Source: Eubacteriales bacterium (lineage in GTDB: Bacteria > Bacillota > Clostridia > Lachnospirales > Vallitaleaceae). From it: a stretch of 41,112 nt of DNA. Location: NCBI GenBank assembly GCA_030535295.1, contig JAUMXK010000013.1, positions 1 to 41,112 of the forward strand, read 5' to 3'. The notes below the pieces were generated by a model that did no database searches, was not told the origin of the DNA, and saw only the letters and a list, made by a program, of their open reading frames with translations. Shown here one piece after another: positions 41,103-41,112 of the stretch (position 1 is its first letter; each line of letters begins with the position of its first letter). A program made the translations under genes and the position numbers.

Positions 41103-41112
41103 GGCTGACATC

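Noticed and set aside
1..41112. CRISPR arrays, tRNAs, rRNAs, insertion sequences or prophage genes
   Set aside because: No regularly spaced repeats, no cloverleaf or rRNA signatures and no transposase, integrase or phage-like proteins were seen on either strand.

Overview
The window reads as chromosome from an anaerobic low-GC Firmicute of the class Clostridia, most likely close to the Lachnospiraceae. This is inferred from family resemblance and gene order, because no rRNA is present. Almost every gene is on the minus strand in tightly packed housekeeping operons. The only plus-strand island is two genes at 15119-16836, and it closes on a bidirectional terminator at 16880-16924. Start codons were reassigned in many places because a clear Shine-Dalgarno sequence picks an internal start. 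Several of these are TTG (rnjA, clpC, the lipoprotein) or GTG (xseB, ylbF, the small DUF1292 gene).

Layout, in minus-strand transcription order from the right edge. A GH29 alpha-L-fucosidase and a MupG-like 6-phospho-muramidase form a sugar and cell-wall salvage section (38326-41002). Next come an unknown membrane-anchored protein, a membrane NERD protein, ClpC, a small unknown protein, RadA, DegV and a lipoprotein (30645-38118). A translation section follows: leuS, an isocitrate dehydrogenase, pheS-pheT, queA and lepB. After it come a 10-TM protein with a lysine-rich tail, the RNase P RNA gene rnpB (19815-20148), pgi and pyrF-pyrE.

Left of the island are an FGGY sugar kinase with a structured leader, and then the conserved block known in Bacillus as yrzL-yrrK-yrzB-yrrL-yrrM-yrrO (ireB, ruvX, DUF1292, mltG, trmR, trhP). 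Here fur, rnjA and ylbF are inserted into that block. trhP and trmR together would make 5-methoxyuridine at tRNA position 34. The final operon is yqeG, a degenerate shikimate-kinase homologue, an Xaa-Pro peptidase, efp, asp23, nusB, xseA, xseB and a DUF212 membrane protein. It ends in a strong terminator at 191-225. The spoIIIA sporulation operon, which lies between efp and asp23 in many spore formers, is absent.

The items most worth a second look are: (i) the plus-strand pair of a GNAT-like protein and a protein fusing a 20-cysteine Gly-rich region to a DUF1292 domain; (ii) the duplicated initiation region ahead of that pair; (iii) a folded leader RNA upstream of the FGGY kinase; (iv) two diverged inverted copies of a hairpin repeat at the two window edges; (v) a terminator-like hairpin directly upstream of nusB; and (vi) the shikimate kinase homologue that has lost its substrate site. 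No CRISPR array, transposase, tRNA, rRNA or recognisable riboswitch was seen.
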